Shown here: positions 46,220 through 57,481 of the stretch, one piece after another
Layout: each line of letters begins with the position of its first letter
Numbering within the stretch: the first letter of the stretch is position 1
Notes under the pieces: generated by a model
The model's database searches: none
What the model was told of the DNA's origin: nothing
The model's input: the letters and a program-made list of their open reading frames with translations, nothing else
Position numbers and translations under genes: made by a program
From: Channa striata
Lineage: Eukaryota; Chordata; Actinopteri; Anabantiformes; Channidae
Reading direction: 5' to 3'
DNA: 64,000 nt
Assembly: GCA_033026295.1 (NCBI GenBank)
Contig: CM065172.1
Coordinates: 11,267,665-11,331,664, forward strand

Positions 46220-49200
46220 TTCAATTAACAAGCCACTTGTGAAAGCAGAGGCATATTAGTTTATTCCAAAGCGCAAACTTTGCAAAATACATTTCTTGGT
46301 TCTTTCTCTTTACTTTTTGTTTCCTTGCTGACATAACATCCTTACTTCTGGGCTGTGTTCATCAAATATTCAGTTGCAACTCAATTCCAATAAGGAAAAG
46401 AAAACAAATTATAAATAAAATGGAGGCATAAATCTTTCAGGATCCTAATTCTAACTTTCCCTTGGAGTGTTTCTGTCTTTATTTTGTCACATTAAGCAGT
46501 TTTGCTTTCCGTTCCCACTGCTAGGCGTGGCTGATTTTACACTGGTGGAAAGAGCCCTTTATTCTCCCACTCTCTTGTTTTGGAACACTGTGCATTTTGT
46601 GGTGTCACTTCTTTTATGCACAATTATCACTTGTGTAACTTCTGGTTTTGTTTTTATGAGAGATAGAACAATAAAACCTATGTGATGTTCTTTTTTTGGT
46701 TGCAGTGGGACCGTTGTAAGTATAGCTACATTATGACTACAGGCAATCGTCACAGTGATGTAAAGCTGTGCTGAGTGCCTGATCTTATCCAGTTCTTTGG
46801 GGAGATATTTGCTCTGGTCACGTTCGCACCAGAACGTAACATGGCAGAGCGTTTTTCGATGCATTCCTTAACTACTTAGTGGCTCTGCATTACATTTGAC
46901 ATTGTATTGATAGACATTGTGTTGCCTTTCACAGACAGCGGGTCAAATATATTTGTACCATGTCCTAGTTTCAACAGAGTAAACAACCCACAGAACACAC
47001 CAGATTGGAACATATTGTGTATACACTAAAATACAGGAGACCTCATTATTGTGTAGATGGGCTTAAGGGTGTGTACATCTAAACCAATTACCGAATATAT
47101 AGCCACAAGTACTAAGGTTGACAGTATGGGACAGAGCAGATTAATGTCAGGAGGACAGAGAAGGTGCTGACAGCATAAAACCTACAATAGGTGCAAAGGG
47201 ACAAACCATAAGAACTGCAAAGTCCAGATAAACTGAACTTATTTGCATCCATTTACACTATTTACACAGTATCTCTCACAGGCATTTAAATGTTAAACAA
47301 CAGATATGCCCTTTCATTGCTATACGTTTCCTGAGAAAGGACTAATTTTTGAAGAAATGGAAGCAGCAAACATCAAACAGGTAGTACAGTTTGTTTGCCT
47401 CACATAATGGATGTTGTCTGTTAATCATGTCAACCCACTTTAACTTTGCGCAGCATTATTTATGAGTGCAACGAGAGTAAACTCTTTCTTTTTTTTTTTT
47501 TTTACCGAACCATTTTGATCAATCTTTTTCTATTAAAGACTTGTGGGTTACAAATAATTACAGGAATGTGTTGGAGATGCGGCATCATTTCCCACATTTA
47601 AGTGGCAAAAGCAGGAAGACAAAAAGGGACTAGTAAGCAAGCAGCAAACACACGCAGTGTCTAGTGTTTATTCTCCACAAGATGAAGCTGACTTCTATTG
47701 ATCAGTCCAGTTCAGAAAAACGTTGACATTACGCGCGCTTTAAAACTCAGCAATTTTTTAAACCTTCAGCAATGCTTGTCATGCGCTTGTAAAATAAGTA
47801 TATAAATATACACCAGGAGGAAGAGAAGGGTAAAAAATGCTAAAGCTCTTTTGCTGTAATTGGCTGAATAGCAAGGGCAGCAGAAAATTTACAGGCAGAC
47901 AACAGTGTGAAGGGGATGCAGTCACAGTGCAAAACTAAGCCCTCACCACCAGCAAGGGAGTAAGCAAGCCAGAGCAGGCAAACAAGCTTCTATGTGTCTG
48001 TCTGGCATATCTTAACTAGAATAAGGCACTTGTCTCTCCCTAGCTCTGGCGGTAAGCTGCAGATCACAGTCCATTTTCTGGACAAGTTAAGTAAATAACC
48101 CAAGCAAGCATGCAGAAGACAGTGACAGGGAAAAAGAAATCCCTAAAGTCACAGTGGTGACACTATACTAAATCCAATCAAACGGAGTAGGGAGAGGGAG
48201 AGAAACATACAGAAAGAGGAAGGGAGGGAGGAAGATATCCTCTTTGCTGCCTCTGTGTGTCCAACAGCATTGATGCAATAACACCTCATTCAGTGTTTAG
48301 CCCTTCTCAAAGGACAGGCAGGGATAACACTTTAAACCCTGTGGCTTTATCACCTGCAGATTTTCCATAAAATGCCAAGCCAGGGAGCCAGGGCCATGTG
48401 ACTACCATGTAGGTCAGGGCAGATGGGGGGTAGAGAGTGTGGGAGGTGAAGGAAGAGAGACAGAGTGGGGGAGGATGGGAGTTTTCTAATGGAACTGTTG
48501 AAAATAGCAAGCAGTAACCAGATTAGATCAATTAAGATTCTGTTTAAACCTGATGCTGAAAAGAGCAAGACGGATAATTCAAACATGCAGGGACAGAGAA
48601 AACTACCAAACTACTAAACAAAAAAACAAGAAAGAAAATCTCTAGATTTTGAGATGTGAAGTTTCTGTAAAGGAGAAAAAATGTAGAAGGTTTGACACGA
48701 GTCTGGGCCAGTCTTTTTGCAATGCGATTTTTGTAAATTGCCAGATTTCCCACAAATAGGTTGCAACACACGTGCAGCATGACGAGTGCAATAGGAAGGC
48801 AAAGGGGATTTCAGTTAAATAACCTTAAACAGCAAGTCTACTGCCTGAAGCAATACACAAGAAAAATACTTCCACCATCATCTGATGTAGCTTTATGCTT
48901 TCAGAATCCACTACACTGATAACAAGACAACAGATATAGGCTTTACTGATTCTTGAAGTGCACACAAATGTGATCAGCCAGACTGTATTTTTAAGTTTCT
49001 TTATTGCAACTTGCTGCTTCTGATAGTTATGAATTAGAATTCTTTGTGTGACCAATGAAGTGAAATATATTTGCGGAGTGTTACAATTTGTCTGTGCGTA
49101 CAGTCTACCTCTGTGCAACCAGCTGATGAAAATGGAAATTAATTGTAATTACTGAACATAGCTAGATATGTTATGTAACCTTTGCATACCATTTATCACA

Positions 49201-49624
49201 CTTTAACTGCCTTTGCACAACACCTGATTTATTATATGATATGTATTACGAACACTGTGTGAGGCTGTGGAGGTGTGATAACTTTTGCCTTAGAGAAAAC
49301 AAAAGCAGTCGTGCATATCAGAAAACTACCTTTAAGCAGGTAAATCCTGACCTTATAGCTACAGACCACAAATTCAATGCACTGCACATCTTTCCTTCAC
49401 ATCTTCCTTTCAATGAAAGCATTTTCTGGTGAACTGGTGGATCATTATCCATGACATTTTCAGAATACCGAGATATGTCAATATTCTGAAGCTCAATGGG
49501 CTTGTATAATTGAACCAAGGCCCCTTAGCTTCCATATGCTGAGGACCCAGAGGTTCCCAGTGGAATACCAGTGAGGTTTGATGGAATACAAAAGATGGAC
49601 AGGATTAGGTTTTGTGCTGTTGAC

Positions 49625-49636
49625 TGACCTTGACCT
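49625..49636 (-). promoter_or_regulatory. perfect DR0 nuclear-receptor site
   Basis: TGACCTTGACCT on the plus strand is AGGTCAAGGTCA on the minus: two perfect AGGTCA half-sites with no spacer. DR0 is the preferred site of NR6A1 (GCNF), and the embedded TCAAGGTCA-type core also suits NR5A and ESRR monomers. A third half-site, TGACCC, follows six bases later. Confidence 0.45.
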
Positions 49637-49849
49637 ATTTTTTGACCCACATCCTCACTCAATCACATCATTCCATTTTGATCAATAAATCTCAAGTGAA
49701 TTTGCCAAACGATGTGCCTAAACTGTAACAGGGATACAGTTGCGATTTGGGACAGAACATCTGCAGTTTTATATTAGTCCTGAGCATCCCTGGCTAGCTT
49801 TGTATAACCTGGCCTCGATCAAACTAAAAGGCACTATCCCTGTGAAAAT

Positions 49850-50080
49850 AGTATTGATCAAAACTAGCATCTATCCATGCATAAGAGCTTGTTTCAATTG
49901 ATTTTTCCTCTTTGAGCTGAAAAATATAATAGAGTTGATATGAATTACAGGGTGTTTTGCTTCAATTCATCAACAGAAGCCAGATAATACTTGCTGTTGC
50001 CAAGGAAACATGATAACAGTTTTTGTCTGTTTTTCAACAATCAATTACTTTAATGCAGTTATGCTAGTGTTTACAGAGAA
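49850..50080. promoter_or_regulatory. candidate conserved non-coding element with X-box
   Basis: Unique sequence around the X-box at 49996-50009, with CATGCATAAGAGCTTG, TTTCAATTGATTTTTCC, GCTTCAATTCATC and CAATCAATTACTTTAATGC. Confidence 0.42.
49996..50009 (+). promoter_or_regulatory. RFX X-box motif
   Basis: GTTGCCAAGGAAAC matches GTTGCCATGGAAAC at 13 of 14 positions and fits RYYRYY-N2-RRNRAC fully. Confidence 0.6.
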
Positions 50081-51970
50081 ACACACAACAGGCTGCAGAA
50101 GTCAAAAATACTATGACTAGACAGCTTACATCAGAAATATATGGGGCATATGGGGCTATAACAGGACTGCAGATGACCAACATGTAAGTAGCATGCAATT
50201 CTAATGCAAATAAACTACTTCATAGACTGCCACTCCATTATTAATAAAGCAAATATAATTATAACCAAATATATGACACTAAATTCTGTGTAGTATTTGT
50301 TTGTATATGATTTTACCTTTGTACACATTCAAAGATGAACTTTCCTGATATGATGTTCTAAATATAATACAATAATTGACTTTGTAAAACGTAAACTGCC
50401 AAACTTGCCCACGTCTGTCTCTCCAAACTATCTCAGTCGCCATGTTATGCTCAAAGATTTGCTGTCTCTACTGTAATTCCCAAGCTCAGGGCTGATCAGT
50501 GTTATTTTAGTGACACTTCCCCTAAAGCCTTCTGACATTAAGCCTTTATAAGACAGTTATGGGTATTACATTGGTCTTGCAACATAAACTACTTTTTTAC
50601 CCTTTACTATCATGTTTAAATAAAATAGCTACAGCAACAGATTAAACTCTACAGGCCAAAGGCTGCCTCCTCCTGCACCTTGTTAATGGGCTATTATTGT
50701 ACTGTTATCCTTGGAGTGTCTTCTGTACTGTAGGTTTGAGGCTTGGGGGCCTAAATATTATTGATATAGCTAAAGCACAGTGTTATAAAAGAATATACTA
50801 GTACTGTCTATTTGAATTTATTTAACTATTTCTGCTCAAATCCTCATTCATTTTGAGCCACTCAAACAGATCAATGTAAACCAGAATGTGCAGCGTTGTC
50901 CTGAATAGGTCTTGACGACAACATAATTCTCGCCCGGAAACCAAAAGAGGAGAGCATCAGGCAGGAAAAGAAAAATTAAAGTACATGCTATGCAAAAATG
51001 AGGTCTAATGTCAGCATTAAAGCTTGTCAACCCTAACCCTTCAACTTAAAACTACATTTAAACTCTATTTCACAATAAGGCAATAATCTAATTTTTCTAC
51101 TTTCAATTTACTCTCACAAACAAGAATTTTTTATTATAATGCAAGGTTAATGTGAACGACTATCCGTCAGAGAATATTCTCTAAAGAAAACATGTTTCCG
51201 ATAACTTTATGGCCATCACAAATTGATTATCAATATAATTTTACAAAAACAAGCAACCGTGAGCAACATATATTGTAACAAACTCTGTTGCAGATTTCAG
51301 TGAGCAAACTGAAATAGGTGGAAATAAACTGTAATTAACAGGTTACTAGTCTGGTACTTCTGCCAATTTTCTTTATATAATGCAAAACAACAGTGTGTGG
51401 GATTGTTTTTGACAGTTTATACTCTAATGCAACATGATATGTGCAGAACGTGGTTCCAACTCCTTCAGTCTAAACAAACTATTTGGATGGATTACCATTT
51501 AAGTCATTCACAGACATTCATGTCAAATCCTTCTGAATTTGATTATCCCTTGATTTTCCTTTATAGTAATTAGGTCAAATGTTTCCAACTAGTTACCTGC
51601 AAAACTATTTTGTGCACTAGCAAAAAGCCTTATCTTTAAGGCAAAAGGAAACAGGAACACCCCTAGGTAACAAGGTGGTGAGGCATCGTGTTCTGCTCTA
51701 CATAAATCAATTGCTCCTAGATTTCATGGACCTTTTTGTGATTGTTGTGACTGGTTTCATGGCAGCTTTTCTTAAAATCAAAAAACGTTGAACGGTGAAT
51801 GATCTTATAAATTGCAAATTCCTAGAAGGCCTGATTAATGATGTCCAGCAATTGGAGTGATTTGGGATCTTGAAGGGACAATGCCCATGTGGAGCCATTT
51901 GTTGTCTGGTGCAAACAAGCAGCAAGCCCGAAAAAAAAAAAAAAAAGAAAAAGAAAAAGCACAGAATTAT
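50081..51970. other. non-coding stretch, AT-rich
   Basis: Unique AT-rich DNA. An A-rich tract (51931-51959) lies directly before the repeat element that starts at 51971. No gene is seen. Confidence 0.6.
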
Positions 51971-52926
51971 ACCGTAAATTCTGGACTATAGAGCGCACCT
52001 AAATTTAAGCCGCACCCGCTAAAATTTAAAAGAAATATATATTTTGTCACATATAAACCGCATCGGACTATAAGCCGCCAATATCCAGGCTGAGAAATAA
52101 TATCTGTTGTTTGCGCTCCTACTCATTGTTCACAGTAGGCATGAGGATGTTCTGTGCGCTGTTTTACCGGCATTACGGTAAAGAGTGCGTTTACGTGTAT
52201 GTGTGGCTGGTATAACACATGTCGAATGTACAGAGCCGACAAAAACGTCCTTGCTATAAATAAATGGCTTGTTCCATAGCCAAAGGAGAAGACGTCTCTT
52301 ATTCTTCACGAATTACGCAGGAGTTGCTGCGCTCAACAAAAGATTTTGTACCATAAGTGTTTATTCATACACCTGAACCTGAATGGTGCCTGTAACACGG
52401 CAGTAAAAGTGCTGATCACACAAAACAGAAAAGTCATGGTTTTATTAATCTTCCTCCTGTGCACTAAAACCAAGTTGCTTTATTTTTCTTCCTCCTGCGA
52501 ACTGAAACCACTGAACACCAAACCACTGTCACTTTTTCTTCCTGACTGTTAAAGCGCAAGCAACTATTAAAGTCGCTTCATTCTCCCGTCCACTGAAACC
52601 ACAAATCGCTATTCATCTTCCTCCTGAGCATTGAAACCACTGTCACACTCGATTTCCTTCACGGATAGCCAGATCGATGGCTTCAAATTAAAAGCTGCAT
52701 CATAGGAATTTCTTCGCGTGTTTTCCATTATGAGGGGGTGAGGGTGTAAAAATATTACCGTAATGCGCTAAGAATAAAAACTGGCGCTTTTTGTTTGCAC
52801 TGACTTCCATCTACAGCGCCCATCTGAGGGCTGCAGAAAAATTCATAGAAAAGCCGCATCTCTGTTAAAGCCGCATGGTTCAAAACGTCGGAAAAAAGTA
52901 GCGGCTTATGGTCCGAAAAATACGGT
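51971..52926. mobile_element. non-autonomous DNA transposon with TACCGTA-type inverted ends
   Basis: The left end reads TACCGTAAATTCTGGACTAT and the right end, complemented, TACCGTATTTTTCGGACCAT, agreeing at 16 of 20 positions. Sub-terminal CGGACTATAAGCCGC motifs repeat inside both ends, as in a widespread family I know from fish genomes. Trimming to CCGTA...TACGG leaves a TA on each side, compatible with a TA target duplication. No transposase frame is visible. Inside are an inverted pair of end-like motifs and a degenerate tandem array. Superfamily left open. Confidence 0.75.
52449..52646 (+). repeat. degenerate tandem array inside the transposon
   Basis: About four diverged copies of a unit like CTTCCTCCTGNGCACTGAAA followed by CCA, spaced irregularly at 45-70 bases. 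It looks like an old internal expansion. Confidence 0.65.
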
Positions 52927-55900
52927 AATATCTTTGCTTCTCCCCCACTTAATAATAATGCTGCCAATGGCTGAAAACACACTTTACAATAGAAACTGAT
53001 TTCAGCCAATTGTATTTGCAATCTGACTCCTTCTGTCACTACCCGGAGCTCATGACCATAGGTAATGACTTGAAAATGGATCAAGTGCTAAATTAATAGA
53101 GCTCAGCACACTTTTTCACCACAACAAATGTGCTGCACAAAGTGTGGGTCCAAACAATCACATCATCAGCAAAAAGCAGAGAGTCATTTTTTCCCCACTA
53201 AACACACGACCCTCCACTATCTTGGATGGGGATCAAAAATATCATCATAATGGACCAATCAAGTGCATTATGTGCTGGTGTAACAGTCTTTTAACAGTCT
53301 GATCAAAGCCACTTTGATCAGAAACGCTTACATTGTTTCCCAACATAGAACACATTAAAAAGAGCATCCCTGACTTCTTTAATAGAGCAGAAAAAACTTC
53401 ACTTATTGACAAAGTTTCTTAAAGCTCAACACTCTTACTCCATCCAGGTCTTTGGATTGAAAATAATATGATGCTTCATCTTTCAAAGATGTACTTTTCC
53501 TAAAGCATTGTTGATTGCCCTGTGTCCATTACTTGGAAGGATTATGATAATATTCCACATTGTGCTCGGCGTGATGCACAGGAAATTCAATACTCAAAAG
53601 GTTAATGCAATCAATTAGGATGACAAAGGAGTAAAGTAAAACCCTCCTGCTTGTGGAAAAAAAAGAGACAGGAGAAGAGAGGGGGAGAAAAGGTATTGAA
53701 AGCTTGAATGGATCCACAGAGAGAAAAGAGGCACTTGAAACGACAGAAAAATGGTATTTATTCAACATGTATCGTCCAAGGCCAACAGAATGAAACACAC
53801 ACAAAGTGCATACACAAAGACATGAAAAAAGCTCCTAGATAGTGAATTGCATCATTCAGCACTCAACCAGTTGTAATTGAACAATACAGGAGCAATATTT
53901 TTATTTGAAGGTAATCAGATACCTAAGCCAAGGAAAAAGTGCCCAGTACTAGAGGCTTGAGCATCGATTCATAGTGCTCATAATGTTGTATGGACTTTTT
54001 CCGCGTTCTGAGTCAAGTTTTGTCTCAGCACTCCATTCCCATGTGCATTGTTGCATGGGCTGAATATTAACAGGACGAAAATTGTGTATGGGAGAGATAT
54101 CTTTTGTTATTTAGATAGATGTTACAATGCTATACAACACAAAAGAGTCTCATCATTGCAGATAAATGGATAAACTTGGATGGCAGTATTGAGCTCTACA
54201 ACCATTGTAATAATCCATATCACCTTTTCAGGCTCAGTCTGTCAAAATGGTGATGTATTAATCACATTTCAGCAATCCTCCATGGCTAATGATAATATTA
54301 TGAGAGTCTGGGTGCCAATATTTTGCTAACGTCTGTAACACCTATTTTCTGCTGCTAAGTTGTGCAAGGAGAAAAGCCTAAAACCTTGTAATCCACTTAG
54401 GTAAGGCAGCGGACTTACCTACTTTTGAAAACACACAACCTCATAAATCTACTGCGCCTTTACATTCTTAAAGACTGCCGAAGTTGAAAAAAAATACAGC
54501 GGGATCCTTTATCCCACTTTGTTTGTACCGAATGCAGACGTTTCACATTTCAGACAATTGCACAAGTAAAATATTGTGCATGCGCAAGCCCTAACAGATA
54601 GTCTAGATCTGTCCTTAAGTCCTATTCAAACTTCAAGGAACAAATAACCCTTAAAACACAGGACCCCAATGAAGTCTACAACCTAATAGAATTTAGAACA
54701 CGTCTTCAACAAGTGCACTACATATTTGACATTTTGCTGGGGAGTGAAGTGTTATAAATTAGAAAAGAAGCAGCAAAGAAAGGATCAAACTTAAAACATT
54801 GATTTTCTGCCAAGCACAGTGAACTACAGCCTTGTTATTCTACATTTCCCAATGTCCACTCAGCTCTACTAGTAACAAATAAAGAGGTGAGTGTACAACG
54901 CGCTCCAAAGCTGGGGTAAAGGCGGTAACCAAGGCTTTGTGTTTTTACCGAAAGAATCCCACTTTTTCAGGAGCGCAACTGCTGTAATTTGACCTACATC
55001 ACATTTTTCTGTTTGGGCATTTTCGGGTCCAGCAGCCAAGTCACAGAAACAATGGCGCAAAACAGGCTTTGAAGTCAGGCCTGAATGAAAACGGAGGGGC
55101 TGACACATGAAATGCCCTCACAGCTGGGCTGCCCCCAGTCAAAAGAAAAACAAATACTTTGAATGAGAGGGGGACACGCCACTCCTGTCTGAGCTTCCTA
55201 AGGCCCTGAGCCACCACCGGGAGGTGGGCTTTCACGATATGCCCGTAATGATGGATGGATTGGGAGGAAAGTCTATTCACATGGAGATGTTACATCATAA
55301 ATATTTACACAGGGCCGCCGTTTCTATGTAGGCTTTGCTTGTTTTGACACACTGGAAAATTTCAAAAGGAGAAAAAAGTGTCGGAGAGAGAGCAAAGTGT
55401 AGAAAATGAGAAGGTGGCTTCTCGTTTTTGTTGTGATACATTAGTGAGGAATACAATTATACTAAATTGAGTTTTATGACTTGTTGCTCTTTTTTCCTCA
55501 CTGAGACAAATTATCTTTCCTGTGAGCTGTGGGCTTTATTTACCTTTTTCCATGACTGAATGAACTCCTGTTTATTAGAGAATCATTGTCCTCCTACACA
55601 AACACTAAAAAGCCAACAAAACGCTACACAAAGTGAGTCGGAATTTCAATTATAAATCATCACCAAACCGATTTCGTTCAACTAGAAGTAGAAGAAAACC
55701 TCAACAGACCAGGTAGCAGGTAAACATTTTGCTTTACTTCACAATCTGCCGGATCATTCAAAAGGCGCCAATGGTAAGTAATAGGGAGACACCACTGCTG
55801 TTGGTAAGCAGCCCCACAAATTTCTGCTCAGTGAGCTCAATTAAAAGCCTTGAAGTCTCCTGAGATTGTCCCTGGAACCAGTGAAAACAAATTTGGCAGT

Positions 55901-57195
55901 TTAATTTTCTTCCCACTGTCTAAGAGAGGGACTCTGCACTGGGAGCGCTCCGTAACCCAAGTCTGTGGAAGCCAAAAGGAGTGTGTGGGTAGGGGGGTGG
56001 GGGAGTGCCATGCCCAACCCAAGTTAGAGTCGGGCTCCCCTTTATCTTTAGTTGCATGTATAAATCAAAAGCCAATTAGAGTAACTGTACTCAGTTATGC
56101 TGTTGTTATGTGGTTAGACAAGGACAGGTTTAAGTTAGGATATGCAGTCTGCACCACGGTCGACTCGCGCCGTACTTCATGAGACCCGTTTAAACACTGC
56201 GTGTCGGCCTGTGTATATGTCAGTCCACGCATGCAGCTGTGCAGAGGACCTCAAGAGTGGAAATGTAGCTCTAATTAATGTGATTTACAGCTCTCACTCC
56301 CCTGTTACCTTTAGGTTTTTTATCTATCTGGAAATCTTTGGATAGTGTAATCATCATTAGGGAGGTACACTGGCCATGTATCTGGGGCTCTGATTGATGC
56401 AAGGAGTGTGTCTTCTTTCTAGTGTGTGAGTGACACCACCAGAAACAAAGGAGTGTGGTGTAGCCTTCCGCCTCAATTCACGGCCATGCCACCCCCCCAG
56501 TGATAGCAAGGGTCCCTGGTTTGACATGAGACAGCCTACGGTGTCACTTCTGAATGTTTAGATCCCTCTTGACTAGGAGGCCAGGGGCAAGGGCTGTTGT
56601 ATGCATCCTCATGACAGACTCCCACATCAGCATTGTGCTCATACCAGCTAACATCATTAGCACAGAAGGTTTCATCTCAGGGAGAGAAAAAAAGCAACCC
56701 AGTTTCTTCAAGTCACAAGTCATTAGCATCCTCTCGAGAGTCAAATTGTACAGAGGCTGATTTTTTATCAGCAACAAAAGGTTTTATACTCTTGTTAATT
56801 TGGTGGATGTCATCTGTACTTAGATGTCTGTGTCTAATGTCTGTTACAGTAATAAATGGCATATAGTGGAAAAATTATATTATTTTGTCAAGATGACAAT
56901 GTGGGATGTTGCCACAACAAGATCTAGACATAAAGCAGGCATAAGAGTACATCAAGTTATAATTAAGAGGAGACTCTAACCGAGTTAACAGGATCACGGC
57001 ACACATGCCAGGCAATTTTATGAGAAACTGTGGTGCCATTATACAGTCTTTTATTACGGCGAGTGTAAAGCTTATATATTTTCATATTCAAACTGATTAT
57101 TTTTCAGTGAGTTGGTCTCTTTTCATTTACATACTTTTGTATTTCAAATACTGCAAGTCACCTAAACGACTAATAAACAGCTGTTTGTTAGCAAG
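52927..57195. other. non-coding stretch, no gene recognised
   Basis: Unique AT-rich DNA, with the TCF/LEF palindrome listed separately. Enhancer-like texture also appears near 55840-55920 and 56250-56340. Open frames at 54869-55280 minus and 55850-56182 plus carry no domain or exon signals. Confidence 0.55.
53298..53322. promoter_or_regulatory. head-to-head TCF/LEF motif pair in a perfect palindrome
   Basis: TCTGATCAAAG (53298-53308), spacer CCA, then CTTTGATCAGA (53312-53322): an 11-base perfect inverted repeat. Each arm carries the TCF/LEF core CTTTGATC in opposite orientation. Just upstream the 9-mer TAACAGTCT is directly repeated (53281-53300). Binding by TCF7/LEF1 would make this Wnt-responsive. 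A hairpin-forming role is possible, but the 3-base loop is tight. Confidence 0.55.
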
Positions 57196-57481
57196 CTGGC
57201 CACTTTATTAGGTACACCTGTGCAATGTAATGCAATCCAATGCGCGAGCTCTGAAATTTATTGTTTATTAAATATTGTTTGTCAGTGTTTAGCTTAATAC
57301 AGAAAGTCGGTAAAATGTGTTTTACCTTTGTGTGGGTGGTGTGCATTGTATTAAAAGGCACTTGTAATGTTTCGGGCCCTTTTTTATTTTAAATGATTTA
57401 ACAGAATTGCGCAGACTTTATGGCAGAGCTGCTACATTGGATGGTATAAGCTTATACAGGTGTACCTAATGAAGTGGCCAG
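57196..57481. mobile_element. Tc1-type MITE
   Basis: The left end CTGGCCACTTTATTAGGTAC and the complemented right end CTGGCCACTTCATTAGGTAC differ at one of 20 positions, and the match goes on through ACCTGT. Sub-terminal 'gcaatgtaatgcaatccaatg' with the matching 'cattggatgg' at the other end is known to me from fish Tc1-derived MITEs. The body is about 286 bases, has no transposase frame, and appears to have lost the outermost bases of full family members, so no clean target duplication is seen. Confidence 0.8.

Larger units (their letters stand above)
44761..49849. other. non-coding stretch, AT-rich
   Basis: Contains a CA tract, a poly(T) run near 47488-47503 and otherwise unique AT-rich DNA. 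The segment 44860-45010 may belong to the preceding regulatory island. No open frame resembles a gene. Confidence 0.55.
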
